Below, piece by piece: positions 18,279 through 26,700 of a DNA stretch of 64,000 nucleotides. Each line of letters begins with the position of its first letter. Position 1 is the first letter of the stretch. The stretch comes from Clostridium tertium (GTDB taxonomy: Bacteria > Bacillota > Clostridia > Clostridiales > Clostridiaceae), in the NCBI RefSeq assembly GCF_017873245.1, contig NZ_JAGGJY010000001.1, positions 310,001 to 374,000 of the forward strand, in the 5' to 3' direction. Under the pieces are notes generated by a model. That model was not told the DNA's origin and did not search any database. It was given only the letters and a program-made list of their open reading frames with translations. Made by a program: the position numbers and the translations under genes.

Positions 18279-19757
18279 GTGGACAGCTTTAATATATACA
18301 AGGATATAGCTGAAAGAACACAAGGAGACATATATGTAGGTGTTGTTGGTCCGGTTAGAACAGGTAAGTCAACATTTATAAAAAAATTTATGGACCTTAT
18401 GGTAATACCAAAGATTGATAATAATTATAAGAAGGAAAGAGCAAAAGATGAACTGCCTCAAAGTGGATCAGGGAAAGGCATTCATACAACAGAACCAAAA
18501 TTTATTCCAAATGAGGCTGTAGAAATTACTATTGATGAAGACATAAAATTTAAGGTTAGAATGGTTGATTGCGTTGGTTATATAGTAAAAGGTGCAGTAG
18601 GATATATGGATGGGGACCAAGCTAAAATGGTAAATACTCCATGGTATGAATACGAAATTCCTTTTGAAGATGCAGCAGAAATAGGTACTAGAAAAGTAAT
18701 AACAGATCATTCTACAATAGGCCTTGTAGTAACCACTGATGGAAGTATTACAGGGATAGAAAGAGATGAGTACTTAGAAGCAGAGGAAAGAGTAATAGAA
18801 GAATTAAAGGCAATAAATAAGCCTTTTATAGTTGTACTTAATACGAAATATGTTAATGCTCCAGAAACAAGAGCAATGAAGAAAGACTTAGAAGAAAAAT
18901 ATGATGTTCCAGTTCAAGTTATGGATGTAGCTAATATGAACGAAAATGATGTAGAAGATGTATTTAAACATGTACTTAAAGAATTTCCAGTTAAAGAAAT
19001 TAATATTGAAATGCCAAGCTGGGTTGAAAGGTTAGAGCCAGAGAATTGGCTAAAAAAGAATTTCTTTAGTATAGTTAAAGGAATGTGTGAAAACATAAGT
19101 AGAGTTAGAGATATAAGGACTACATTAGATTTATTAAAGGAAGAAGAAAATCTAGCTCCGACAGAAATGAGTTCAGTTAATTTGGGTGAAGGTAAGGCAA
19201 CAATTACTATGAAGCCTAAAGATGGAATATTCTATAACATATTAAGTGAAATTTGTGATTTAGATGTTAAGTCAGAAAGTGATTTATTATCATTAATAAA
19301 AGATCTTAACTTTGCTAAAAAAGAATATGATAAGGTAAAAGATGCATTAATTGATGTGCGTGAAACAGGATATGGTTTAGTTGCACCTCAATTATCAGAA
19401 ATGAAGTTTGAAGAACCTGAAATGGTTAAACAAGGAACAAAGTTTGGGGTTAAATTAAAAGCATCTGCACCATCGTTACATTTTATTAAAGCTAATATAA
19501 AAACTGAGATAAGTCCTATAATGGGCTCAGAAAAAGAAAGTGAAGAGCTTGTAAAATCTTTAATGGAACAATTTGAAAAGGATCCGGCATCATTATGGCA
19601 AAGTAATATGTTTGGTAAGCCATTAGAAGTACTAATTAAAGAAGGATTACAAAACAAACTATATAAGATGCCTGATGATGTTCAAGTAAAGATTCAAAAA
19701 ACTCTTCAAAAGATAATAAATGAAGGTAGTGGCGGATTAATCTGCATAATACTATAA
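18279..19757 (+). CDS. spoIVA: Stage IV sporulation protein A (SpoIVA)
   Basis: SpoIVA is a mother-cell ATPase that polymerises on the outer forespore membrane and forms the base of the spore coat, anchored by SpoVM. The N-terminal TRAFAC-type domain has Walker A GPVRTGKS at residues 24-31, a switch region (MVDCVGYIVKGAVGY) and the LNTKYVN guanine-type motif altered for ATP. The C-terminus ends in the conserved hydrophobic GSGGLICIIL. The start is GTG with AGGAGG upstream. The 492 residues are full length. It stands as a single gene between two terminators; SigE control is expected from the family, but no convincing SigE promoter was found. Confidence 0.97.
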   Translation: MDSFNIYKDIAERTQGDIYVGVVGPVRTGKSTFIKKFMDLMVIPKIDNNYKKERAKDELPQSGSGKGIHTTEPKFIPNEAVEITIDEDIKFKVRMVDCVGYIVKGAVGYMDGDQAKMVNTPWYEYEIPFEDAAEIGTRKVITDHSTIGLVVTTDGSITGIERDEYLEAEERVIEELKAINKPFIVVLNTKYVNAPETRAMKKDLEEKYDVPVQVMDVANMNENDVEDVFKHVLKEFPVKEINIEMPSWVERLEPENWLKKNFFSIVKGMCENISRVRDIRTTLDLLKEEENLAPTEMSSVNLGEGKATITMKPKDGIFYNILSEICDLDVKSESDLLSLIKDLNFAKKEYDKVKDALIDVRETGYGLVAPQLSEMKFEEPEMVKQGTKFGVKLKASAPSLHFIKANIKTEISPIMGSEKESEELVKSLMEQFEKDPASLWQSNMFGKPLEVLIKEGLQNKLYKMPDDVQVKIQKTLQKIINEGSGGLICIIL

Positions 19758-19764
19758 TGGATGA

Positions 19765-19799
19765 AGACTAGTCTTTTTTAGACTAGTCTCTTCCTTTTT
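19765..19799 (+). terminator. Intrinsic terminator after spoIVA
   Basis: AGACTAGTC pairs with GACTAGTCT around a 7-base T-rich loop; CTTCCTTTTT follows. Confidence 0.8.
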
Positions 19800-19911
19800 A
19801 GCCCTCAATTTTTAATATTAGTAAATTTATACGATCTTAATGAATAATATATTATTAAGAGATGTTTTAAAATTTAAGCTCATATACACTAAACAGAATT
19901 GAGGGATAAAT

Positions 19912-20307
19912 ATGGAAGACAGATTTTGTACCTATAAGAGAGTTGGATATTTTAAAGAAAGAATGGCAAAAAACTTAGGGGTAAAATTTACAGGCACCAT
20001 TTATGCATCCCCAGGGGTAATAAAGCATATTAAAAAAAGACATGGAAAACATTTGAGTAAAAAGATAGCTGGTAATTTAATAGAATATATGAGAGAAATA
20101 ATTGAGGAGCCAGACTATATAGGGCTATATAAGCTAACTGAAAATGGAACTCATATTGAACTAATTAAAAAAGTAGATTTGAATATACTAATAGGTATAG
20201 ATATAGATAACGAGAGAGATTATATATATGTGTCTACTATGTATCCTATAAGCGAAGGAAAGATAAATAATAAATTATATAGTGGAAAGCTAATAAGGTG
20301 GAGATAG
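19912..20307 (+). CDS. Small protein resembling the PBECR family of BECR-fold nucleases
   Basis: This 131-residue protein has no signal peptide or membrane segment. From about residue 30 it reads ASPGVIKHIKKRHGKHL, then a helical stretch, EEPDYIG, HIELIKKVDLNILIGIDID and YIYVSTMYP. This pattern of a His-rich helix, two paired strands and a final S/T-x-Y strand recalls the PBECR domains (barnase-EndoU-colicin-RelE fold), known from phage polyvalent proteins and from stand-alone clostridial proteins. Activity is unproven. There is no antitoxin-like neighbour: it has its own flanks between the spoIVA terminator and the ansA promoter. AGGGAT lies a few bases before the ATG, so the ribosome site is weak. 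Codon use looks like that of its neighbours. Confidence 0.6.
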   Translation: MEDRFCTYKRVGYFKERMAKNLGVKFTGTIYASPGVIKHIKKRHGKHLSKKIAGNLIEYMREIIEEPDYIGLYKLTENGTHIELIKKVDLNILIGIDIDNERDYIYVSTMYPISEGKINNKLYSGKLIRWR

Positions 20308-20316
20308 AAATAAAAG

Positions 20317-20345
20317 TTGAAACATTTTAATATAAAAGTTATAAT
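20317..20345 (+). promoter_or_regulatory. Sigma-A promoter of the ansA leader
   Basis: TTGAAA (20317-20322) and a perfect TATAAT (20340-20345) are separated by 17 bases. Transcription should start near 20352, about 170 bases before the ansA ATG. Confidence 0.75.
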
Positions 20346-20351
20346 ATGTAT

Positions 20352-20498
20352 ATTGGCTTAAAATAAAATGGTTATTGAGGTGAGAAATGGCTCCTCATGC
20401 GCTGAATTTCAGTAATAAGAGATGTAGGATACGCCGACCTACCAATAATCAACTTTTACAATTTTTAAACTTTTGGGTATACCAAGAGTTTTTATTTT
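20352..20498 (+). promoter_or_regulatory. Unclassified structured leader RNA with terminator, upstream of ansA
   Basis: A closing helix P1 (TGGTTATT 20369-20376 with AATAATCA 20444-20451, one G-U pair) encloses three hairpins: GAGG/CCTC (20377-20380/20393-20396), CTGA/TCAG (20402-20405/20409-20412) and GTAGG/CCTAC (20424-20428/20438-20442). The loops of the first and third carry GGC (20389-20391) and GCC (20433-20435), which could pair. Downstream, AAACTTTTGG (20467-20476) pairs with CCAAGAGTTT (20482-20491) and runs into TTTATTTT, an intrinsic terminator 24 bases before ansA. An aptamer-like domain plus terminator suggests a riboswitch or attenuator. I do not recognise the class, and no clear antiterminator was found. 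Confidence 0.55.
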
Positions 20499-20521
20499 AT
20501 AATTAACTTTAGGAGGAAATT

Positions 20522-21508
20522 ATGAAAAAAGTAGCAGTAGTTTTTAATGGTGGAACCATATCTATGAAGGTTGATGAAAGAATTAAGGCCGCTGTTCCAA
20601 GCTTGACAGGTGAAGAAATAATGTCAATGGTAACTGGAATAGAGGAATTCGCAGAAGTGGAATCTCATAGCTTTTCTAGCAAGCCTTCTCCACATATGAC
20701 TATACAAAATATGTTAGAGCTTAGCAAATTTATAAAAGGATTAATAGATAGAGAAGATATAGATGGTGTAGTTTTAACTCACGGGACTGATACTTTAGAA
20801 GAAACAGCGTATTTTTTAGATTTAACTATAGATACAGAAAAGGTTATAGTTGTTACTGGAGCAATGAGAAGTGGTTCAGAGCTTGGCTATGATGGACCTT
20901 TTAATCTAGCAACTTCTATTTGTACAGCAATTTCAGAGGATGCTAAAGGTAGGGGCGTATTAGTTTGTTTTAATGGAGAGTTAAATTCAGCAGCTGAAGT
21001 AACTAAGGCAAATTCTATGGCACTTAATGCTTTTAAGACACCTAATTTCGGACCAATAGGTATAGTAGATAATAATAAAGTTTTATTTTATAGAAATACA
21101 AAAAAACATAGAGTTTATCACGTAGAAAATATGATTGATAAAGTTGCACTGATAAAATGCGTTGCTGGAATGGGATCAGATTATATAAATTATTTTATAG
21201 ATAATGAATATAAGGGGATAGTAATTGAGGCTTTAGGAAGAGGAAATGTTCCACCTACTATGGTTGACGGAATAAAAAGAGCTTTAGATAAAAATATACC
21301 CGTAGTTATTGTGTCGAGATGCTTTGAAGGAAGAGTTTATGAATCATATGGATATGAAGGTGGTGGAAAGATGCTTAAGGATTTAGGAGTGTTCTTTGAA
21401 GAAAGTATGCCAGGACAAAAGGCAAGAATTAAGCTTATAGTAGCTCTTTCCAGTAAAAAATCAATTGATATAAGAGAATCATTTAAAAATAACACGAATT
21501 TTAATTAA
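20522..21508 (+). CDS. ansA: Type I asparaginase AnsA
   Basis: AnsA hydrolyses L-asparagine to aspartate and ammonia in the cytoplasm. There is no signal peptide. The first catalytic Thr is in FNGGTISMKV near the N-terminus; the second catalytic set is VLTHGTDTLEETAYFLDLT, with GAMRSGSELGYDGPFNL following. The 328 residues match bacterial type I enzymes. AGGAGG lies seven bases before the ATG. The gene stands alone behind a structured leader with a terminator, so its expression is probably set by premature termination. A glutaminase-type preference cannot be excluded from sequence. Confidence 0.92.
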   Translation: MKKVAVVFNGGTISMKVDERIKAAVPSLTGEEIMSMVTGIEEFAEVESHSFSSKPSPHMTIQNMLELSKFIKGLIDREDIDGVVLTHGTDTLEETAYFLDLTIDTEKVIVVTGAMRSGSELGYDGPFNLATSICTAISEDAKGRGVLVCFNGELNSAAEVTKANSMALNAFKTPNFGPIGIVDNNKVLFYRNTKKHRVYHVENMIDKVALIKCVAGMGSDYINYFIDNEYKGIVIEALGRGNVPPTMVDGIKRALDKNIPVVIVSRCFEGRVYESYGYEGGGKMLKDLGVFFEESMPGQKARIKLIVALSSKKSIDIRESFKNNTNFN

Positions 21509-21534
21509 ATTTAAAATAAATTTGTGCGTATATG

Positions 21535-21563
21535 TTGACAAAGTTTGGATTAAAAATTATAAT
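21535..21563 (+). promoter_or_regulatory. Sigma-A promoter of the purine riboswitch-permease unit
   Basis: A perfect TTGACA (21535-21540) and a perfect TATAAT (21558-21563) are separated by 17 bases. The start point would be near 21570, just before the riboswitch. Confidence 0.85.
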
Positions 21564-21577
21564 AATATTCGTAAAGA

Positions 21578-21746
21578 AGATAACTCATATAATATTGACG
21601 ATAAGGGTCAAAAGTTTCTACCGAGATGCCGTAAATATCTTGACTATGAGTAAATGCTAACATAATTATATTAGATATATAATTATGTTAGCATTTAGCG
21701 GAAGCCGCTATGAGTTATCTATTCGATAAATTCATAGCGGCTTTTG
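21578..21746 (+). promoter_or_regulatory. Purine riboswitch (guanine class) with transcription terminator
   Basis: The aptamer has P1 CTCAT/ATGAG (21584-21588/21646-21650), P2 TTGAC/GTCAA, P3 AGAT/ATCT, and the conserved core AGTTTCTACC and TTGACTATGAG. The specificity base at 21644 is C, which indicates guanine or hypoxanthine rather than adenine. A perfect 20-bp hairpin (21652-21671/21677-21696) follows, then a terminator (21702-21719/21725-21743, T run after). AGATAACTCATA (21578-21589) is exactly complementary to 21709-21720, giving an antiterminator that P1 formation would break. Ligand should therefore switch the gene off. Confidence 0.95.
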
Positions 21747-21774
21747 TTGTATAAAAATATTAGGGGGATTAGCA

Positions 21775-23142
21775 ATGAAAAATTCATCAAAAACACAAGG
21801 ATTATTGCCTATATTAGCAAATCAAAATGTGAATTTTAAAAGAGAAATAGTGGCAGGTATTACTACTTTCTTAACAATGGCTTATATAATAGCGGTAAAT
21901 CCTAATATATTATCAGCAACAGGAATGCCGGCAGGAGCTTTAGTTACTGCAACTTGCTTAACAGCAGCTATTGGGTGTATATTAATGGGTGTATTTGCAA
22001 ACTTACCTTTTGCACTGGCATCTGGAATGGGACTTAACGCATTTTTTGCTTTTTCAGTTGTAATAGGAATGGGAATATCTTGGGAAATGGCTTTAACAGC
22101 AGTGTTTATAGAAGGAATTATATTTATATTATTATCTTTATTTAAGATTAGAGAAGCAGTTGTAAATGCAATACCAATGACAATGAAACATGCAGTTACT
22201 GCGGGAATAGGGATTTTTATAGCATTTATAGGAATGGTTGGAGCAGGGTTAGTAATAAATGATGACTCCACACTAGTTAAAATGGGTCATTTTTCACCGA
22301 CAGTTGTAATTGCTTTAATTGGTGTTGTTATAATCGCAGTTTTAGATAAAAAGAAAATAAAAGGATCTATATTATTTGGAATACTGACAAGTACATTATT
22401 GGCATGGGGATATGCATTAATAAATCCAGAAGTAGCAGCAAATCTTGGAATATATCTTCCAGAAGGATTATTTAAATTTGAAAGTATAGCACCAATAGCA
22501 GGTAAATTAGATTTTTCACATTTAACAAATACAGAAACAATAGGTGGATTTATAGTTGTAATATGCACTTTCTTATTCGTTGATTTCTTTGATACAGTTG
22601 GTACTTTAGTAGGTGTATCATCAAGAGCAAATATGCTAGATGAAAATGGAAATGTTCCTAATGCGGGTAGAGCTTTATTGGTAGATGCTGTTTCAACAAC
22701 GATAGGAGCAGCAATGGGAGTATCAACTGTTACAACATATGTAGAAAGCTCAACAGGAGTTGCAGCAGGTGGAAGAACAGGATATACATCAATAACTACT
22801 GGTATATTATTTTTACTTGCAATGTTCTTTTCACCAGTATTTATAGCTATACCATCATGTGCTACTGCACCAGCGTTAATTTATGTAGGATATTTAATGC
22901 TTGGAGCTGTGAAGAATATTGAGTTTGATAACATAACTGAAGGTGTACCAGCTTTCTTAACAGTAACAACTATGGCTTTAACGTATAGCATTGGTGATGG
23001 CTTAACTATAGGAATATTATCATATGTAATTATTAATTTAATTTATAACTTATTATGTAAAGATAAAGAAGATAGAACTAAGGTATCAGCAGTTATGATA
23101 GTACTTGCATTACTATTCATAATTAAGTTAGCTTTTCTATAA
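21775..23142 (+). CDS. pbuG: Guanine/hypoxanthine permease, AzgA/PbuG family
   Basis: This is an integral membrane purine-proton symporter of the NCS2 superfamily, AzgA subgroup. About twelve to fourteen hydrophobic segments span its 455 residues. Family motifs are seen: GITTFLTMAYIIAVNPNIL near the N-terminus, NLPFALASGMGLNAFFAF, and FLFVDFFDTVGTLVGV in the middle, then SSTGVAAGGRTG. AGGGGGATT precedes the ATG. The guanine-class riboswitch in the leader agrees with uptake of guanine or hypoxanthine. A terminator follows, so it is a single-gene unit. Confidence 0.93.
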   Translation: MKNSSKTQGLLPILANQNVNFKREIVAGITTFLTMAYIIAVNPNILSATGMPAGALVTATCLTAAIGCILMGVFANLPFALASGMGLNAFFAFSVVIGMGISWEMALTAVFIEGIIFILLSLFKIREAVVNAIPMTMKHAVTAGIGIFIAFIGMVGAGLVINDDSTLVKMGHFSPTVVIALIGVVIIAVLDKKKIKGSILFGILTSTLLAWGYALINPEVAANLGIYLPEGLFKFESIAPIAGKLDFSHLTNTETIGGFIVVICTFLFVDFFDTVGTLVGVSSRANMLDENGNVPNAGRALLVDAVSTTIGAAMGVSTVTTYVESSTGVAAGGRTGYTSITTGILFLLAMFFSPVFIAIPSCATAPALIYVGYLMLGAVKNIEFDNITEGVPAFLTVTTMALTYSIGDGLTIGILSYVIINLIYNLLCKDKEDRTKVSAVMIVLALLFIIKLAFL

Positions 23143-23213
23143 AATAAAGATAATTTATATTTAAATTTATATAAATTATAAAGAGGTAACTCTTTTGTAT
23201 TAGTAAATCCCGG

Positions 23214-23246
23214 AAAAGAAGTAGATTTAATTCTACTTCTTTTTTT
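23214..23246 (+). terminator. Intrinsic terminator after pbuG
   Basis: A 12-bp stem (AAAAGAAGTAGA with its complement) has a TTTAAT loop and ends in T residues. Two weaker AT-rich inverted repeats (23151-23178 and about 23178-23194) precede it. Confidence 0.9.
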
Positions 23247-23434
23247 GAGTTATATAAAATAATATGTTAACAATTTGTGAACATATTATTGACAGTTAAG
23301 TAAAATATAAATTAATATTAATATATTCTTAGGAAGCTAAAATAATATAAGGTTAAAAAAGTTTATATTAACCTATAATTATATATAAAAATATATTCAT
23401 AAAATTTATACTAAAATAGGCTATGGAGGCATAT

Positions 23435-24316
23435 ATGGTTAAAAGTATGACTAGTTTTGGTAGAGCTAGTAGTGAAGAAGGAAATAAATATTTATTTTCG
23501 GTCGAAATGAAAAGTGTAAATAGTAGATATTTGGACGTTAATGTAAGGCTACCTAAAAGCATAGTTTCTTTAGAAGAAGAAATTAGAAAATTAATAAACT
23601 CAAAGCTTTTTAGAGGAAAGGTAGATGTTTTTATTAACCAAAAAAGTTATTCTGGAGGAGAAGGAATAGCTAAATTGAATTTGAGACTTGCAGAAAGTTA
23701 TTATAATTGTTTAAAAGAAATAGAAGAAAATCTTAATTTGAAAAATGATATTACAGTTACTCAAATAGCAAGATTTTCAGATGTTATAACAATTGTTGAA
23801 GAAGAAGATTCAATAGAAGAGATTTGGGAAGCTATTAAGCCTCTTATAAATTCATCTTTATCAATGATGGATGAAATGAGAATAATTGAGGGTGAGAAGC
23901 TTAAAGAAGATATTCTACAAAAATTAAATGATATAGAATCTTTAGTTTATGAAATAGATAAAATAGCAGATACAGTACCAAGTACATATAAAAAGAAGCT
24001 AGAGTTAAAACTGAAAGATTTACTTGATGGTATAGAAATAGATGAGGCGAGAATATCACAAGAAATAGCTATAATAGCAGATAAGTCAGCAGTAGATGAA
24101 GAAATCATTAGACTAAAAAGTCATTTAAGTCAAATGAGAAAAGCCTTTGAAGAAGGTGGGCAAATTGGAAGAAAACTTGATTTTATAATTCAAGAAATGA
24201 ACAGAGAAGCTAATACTATTGCTTCTAAATCTAGTGATATGAATATGACAAATTATGTCATTAACATAAAAAACTTAATTGAAAAAATAAGAGAACAATC
24301 GCAAAATATAGAATAA
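23435..24316 (+). CDS. yicC: YicC family endoribonuclease
   Basis: YicC-type proteins are conserved bacterial endoribonucleases or RNase adaptors; the Escherichia member takes part in small RNA turnover. The start [12 protein letters not shown] matches the family N-terminus. I chose the ATG at 23435 because TGGAGG lies about six bases before it, whereas an ATG at 23423 overlaps that site. The C-terminus has the conserved EIIRLKSHL...[22 protein letters not shown] and ends in the DUF1732 domain. The 293 residues are normal. It is first in a run yicC-remA-gmk-rpoZ-coaBC, the usual Firmicutes order. Confidence 0.92.
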   Translation: MVKSMTSFGRASSEEGNKYLFSVEMKSVNSRYLDVNVRLPKSIVSLEEEIRKLINSKLFRGKVDVFINQKSYSGGEGIAKLNLRLAESYYNCLKEIEENLNLKNDITVTQIARFSDVITIVEEEDSIEEIWEAIKPLINSSLSMMDEMRIIEGEKLKEDILQKLNDIESLVYEIDKIADTVPSTYKKKLELKLKDLLDGIEIDEARISQEIAIIADKSAVDEEIIRLKSHLSQMRKAFEEGGQIGRKLDFIIQEMNREANTIASKSSDMNMTNYVINIKNLIEKIREQSQNIE

Positions 24317-24330
24317 CTAGGAGGAAAGTA

Positions 24331-24600
24331 ATGGGTATAAAGTTAATTAATATTGGATTTGGTAATATAGTTTCTGCTAATAGACTTGTTGCTATTGTAA
24401 GTCCAGAATCAGCGCCTATAAAAAGAATAATACAAGAAGCTAGGGATAGAGGAATGCTTATAGATGCAACTTATGGTAGAAGAACAAGAGCTGTAATAAT
24501 AACAGATAGTGATCATGTTATTTTATCAGCTGTTCAACCAGAAACAGTAGCTCACAGACTTGTAGCAAAAGATGAAGCTGTAGATGAGGTTGATGAATAA
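24331..24600 (+). CDS. remA: RemA family DNA-binding regulator (DUF370)
   Basis: RemA of Bacillus is an octameric-ring DNA-binding protein that activates biofilm matrix and osmoprotection genes. This 89-residue protein is of family length and keeps the N-terminal [28 protein letters not shown] and the basic YGRRTRAVI segment that contacts DNA. It sits between yicC and gmk as in Bacillus, with AGGAGG before the ATG, and shares one base with the gmk start. What it regulates in this organism is not evident from the sequence. Confidence 0.93.
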   Translation: MGIKLINIGFGNIVSANRLVAIVSPESAPIKRIIQEARDRGMLIDATYGRRTRAVIITDSDHVILSAVQPETVAHRLVAKDEAVDEVDE

Positions 24601-25238
24601 TGCAGAATAATAGGGGTGTTTTGATAGTTATTTCGGGTCCGTCAGGAGCAGGAAAGGGTACTATTTGTAAGGAGTTATTAGACAAACACAACAATATATA
24701 TATTTCAGTTTCAGCAACCACAAGGTCACCAAGAGCTGGAGAAGTAGATGGAATAAATTATTACTTTTTAACAAAAGAATCTTTTGAAGAAAAGGTATCT
24801 CAAAATGGGTTCTTGGAATATGCTAATGTACATGGGAACTTTTATGGTACTCCAAAAGTTAACGTGGAAAAAATGCTTGAAGAAGGAAAAGATGTTATAT
24901 TGGAAATTGATATTCAAGGAGCATTACAAGTAAAAGAAAATTTCAGTGAAGGTGTATTTATATTTATTCTTCCGCCATCAATGGAAGAATTAAAACAAAG
25001 AATTATAAAAAGAGGTAGCGAAACAGAAGAATCATTAATGACAAGATTTAAAAATGCATATAAAGAAATAAATTATGTATCAAAATATAATTATGCTGTA
25101 GTTAATGATACTTTGGACTTAGCAGTTTCAAAAGTAGAGTCAATTATAGCTGCTGAAAAATGCAGGGTTGATAGAATAAAAGAAAATACAATTTTAGATT
25201 CTAAGGAGGGCTTAATTCATGAACAACTCTATGATTAA
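24600..25238 (+). CDS. gmk: Guanylate kinase
   Basis: Gmk phosphorylates GMP to GDP with ATP. The P-loop GPSGAGKGT lies at about residues 13-21, and the GMP-binding region includes SVSATTRSPRAGEVDGINYYF and EYANVHGNFYGTP. The lid region follows (IIKRGSETEESLMTRF). The 212 residues are typical. The ATG overlaps the remA stop codon by one base, and the 3' end overlaps rpoZ by 20 bases, so the three genes are translationally coupled. Confidence 0.97.
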   Translation: MQNNRGVLIVISGPSGAGKGTICKELLDKHNNIYISVSATTRSPRAGEVDGINYYFLTKESFEEKVSQNGFLEYANVHGNFYGTPKVNVEKMLEEGKDVILEIDIQGALQVKENFSEGVFIFILPPSMEELKQRIIKRGSETEESLMTRFKNAYKEINYVSKYNYAVVNDTLDLAVSKVESIIAAEKCRVDRIKENTILDSKEGLIHEQLYD

Positions 25239-25443
25239 TCCATCAATAATGGATTTACTTAAAAAGGTGGATGACAGATATTCTTTAGTAATAGTAACTT
25301 CAAAAAGAGCAAGACAAATAATAGATGGAAGTGATCCAATGGTTGCAACAAAATCAAAGAAGCCATTAACAATTGCCATTAATGAAGTTAATGAAGGTGA
25401 AGTAGGATATGAACCTACTCCTGTAAAAGAAGGATTTAAATAA
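25219..25443 (+). CDS. rpoZ: RNA polymerase omega subunit
   Basis: Omega helps fold and stabilise the beta-prime subunit of RNA polymerase. This 74-residue protein has the conserved segments SIMDLLKKVDDRYSLVIVTSKRARQI and KPLTIAINEV. AAGGAGG lies inside the end of gmk, eight bases or so before the ATG, so the gene is read in a different frame over a 20-base overlap. It sits between gmk and coaBC, the usual place in Firmicutes. Confidence 0.95.
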   Translation: MNNSMINPSIMDLLKKVDDRYSLVIVTSKRARQIIDGSDPMVATKSKKPLTIAINEVNEGEVGYEPTPVKEGFK

Positions 25444-25445
25444 TT

Positions 25446-26645
25446 ATGAATGAAAAAAAGTGTGTATGTATAGGAGTAAGTGGAGGAATTGCAGTTTATA
25501 AAGCTTTGGACATCATAAGTGCTTTAAAAAAGAAAGACATTGATGTAAGAGTTATTATGACTGAATCTGCAACTAAATTTGTAACTCCTTTATCATTTCA
25601 ATCATTAAGTCAAAATATGGTTGTAACTGATATGTTTGCAGAACCTAAGGCTTTTGAAATACAGCATATATCACTAGCAAAAAGAGCAGATGTTTTTTTA
25701 GTAGCACCAGCTACTGCAAATATAATTGGAAAAGTTGCAAATGGAATATCTGATGATATGTTATCTACGACTATTATGGCGACAAGAGCAAAGGTTATTT
25801 TTGCTCCAGCTATGAATACTAATATGTATGAAAATCCAATAGTTCAAGATAATATTGAAAAATTAAAGAAATATGGGTATGAGTTTATTGAACCAGCTTC
25901 AGGAAGACTTGCTTGTGGTGACTTAGGTAAAGGGAAGCTTGCAGATGTAAACACAATTGTAGAAAAAGTATTGGAAGCATTAAATGAAAAAGAATTTACT
26001 AATGATTTAAGAGGTAAAAATGTTTTAGTTAGTGCAGGGCCAACTCATTCTAAAATAGATCCAGTAAGATTTATTACAAATAGGTCTACAGGAAAGATGG
26101 GTTATTATATAGCAGAAGAAGCTAAACGTAGAGGTGCTAATGTTACATTAGTATCAGGACCTACTAATATTAATCCTCCTAATGGAATAAATGTAATAAA
26201 TATAACAACAAATGAAGAAATGAAAAATGCAATTTTAGATAATTTTGAAAAAAGTGACATAGTTATTAAATCTGCAGCAGTTGCAGATTATAAAGCAAAA
26301 AATTATAGTAATGAAAAGATAAAAAAAGGTGAGGGAGATTTGGTCTTAACCTTTGTAAGAGATAATGATATCTTAAAAATCTTAGGCGAAAAGAAAAGTA
26401 ATCAAATTCTTGTTGGATTTGCTGCAGAAAGTAATAATGTATTAGAAAATGCAAAAAGGAAACTAGAAAATAAGAATTTAGATTATATAGTAGCTAATGA
26501 TATTACAAGTGCTGACACCGGATTTGGAAGTGAAGATAATAAAGTTATTATCATTTCAAAAGATGGAGAAGAAATATATTTAGATAAGATGAGTAAAAAA
26601 GAAGTTGCATCTAAAATATTTGAAACTATATTAAGAAAGCGCTAA
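25446..26645 (+). CDS. coaBC: Bifunctional phosphopantothenoylcysteine decarboxylase/phosphopantothenate-cysteine ligase CoaBC
   Basis: CoaBC joins cysteine to 4'-phosphopantothenate and then decarboxylates the product, two steps of coenzyme A synthesis. The N-terminal half is a flavoprotein with GVSGGIAVYKA, the active-site His in IQHISLAKRAD, and the FAPAMNTNMY and SGRLACGDLGKGKL segments. The C-terminal ligase domain begins near residue 185 (GKNVLVSAGPTHSKIDPVRFITNRSTGKMG) and has KSAAVADYK. The 399 residues are full length. It starts two bases after rpoZ. Confidence 0.97.
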   Translation: MNEKKCVCIGVSGGIAVYKALDIISALKKKDIDVRVIMTESATKFVTPLSFQSLSQNMVVTDMFAEPKAFEIQHISLAKRADVFLVAPATANIIGKVANGISDDMLSTTIMATRAKVIFAPAMNTNMYENPIVQDNIEKLKKYGYEFIEPASGRLACGDLGKGKLADVNTIVEKVLEALNEKEFTNDLRGKNVLVSAGPTHSKIDPVRFITNRSTGKMGYYIAEEAKRRGANVTLVSGPTNINPPNGINVINITTNEEMKNAILDNFEKSDIVIKSAAVADYKAKNYSNEKIKKGEGDLVLTFVRDNDILKILGEKKSNQILVGFAAESNNVLENAKRKLENKNLDYIVANDITSADTGFGSEDNKVIIISKDGEEIYLDKMSKKEVASKIFETILRKR

Positions 26646-26658
26646 AATGCGCTTTCTT
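26633..26658 (+). terminator. Hairpin at the end of coaBC
   Basis: AAGAAAGCGC pairs with GCGCTTTCTT around a TAAAAT loop that includes part of the stop region. Only a short mixed pyrimidine tail follows, so termination into priA may be incomplete. Confidence 0.55.
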
Positions 26659-26700
26659 CTTGTATAAGGGGAAATAGAACCTAATAAAAGGGTGATGAAT

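Noticed and set aside
20352..20498. ansA leader as a T-box or purine riboswitch
   Set aside because: There is no T-box sequence before the terminator and no purine core. The kissing-loop possibility alone is not enough to call a purine-type aptamer.
19912..20521. Toxin-antitoxin module formed by the BECR-like gene and a short partner
   Set aside because: The flanking 200 bases hold a promoter and leader RNA rather than a partner ORF with a ribosome site.
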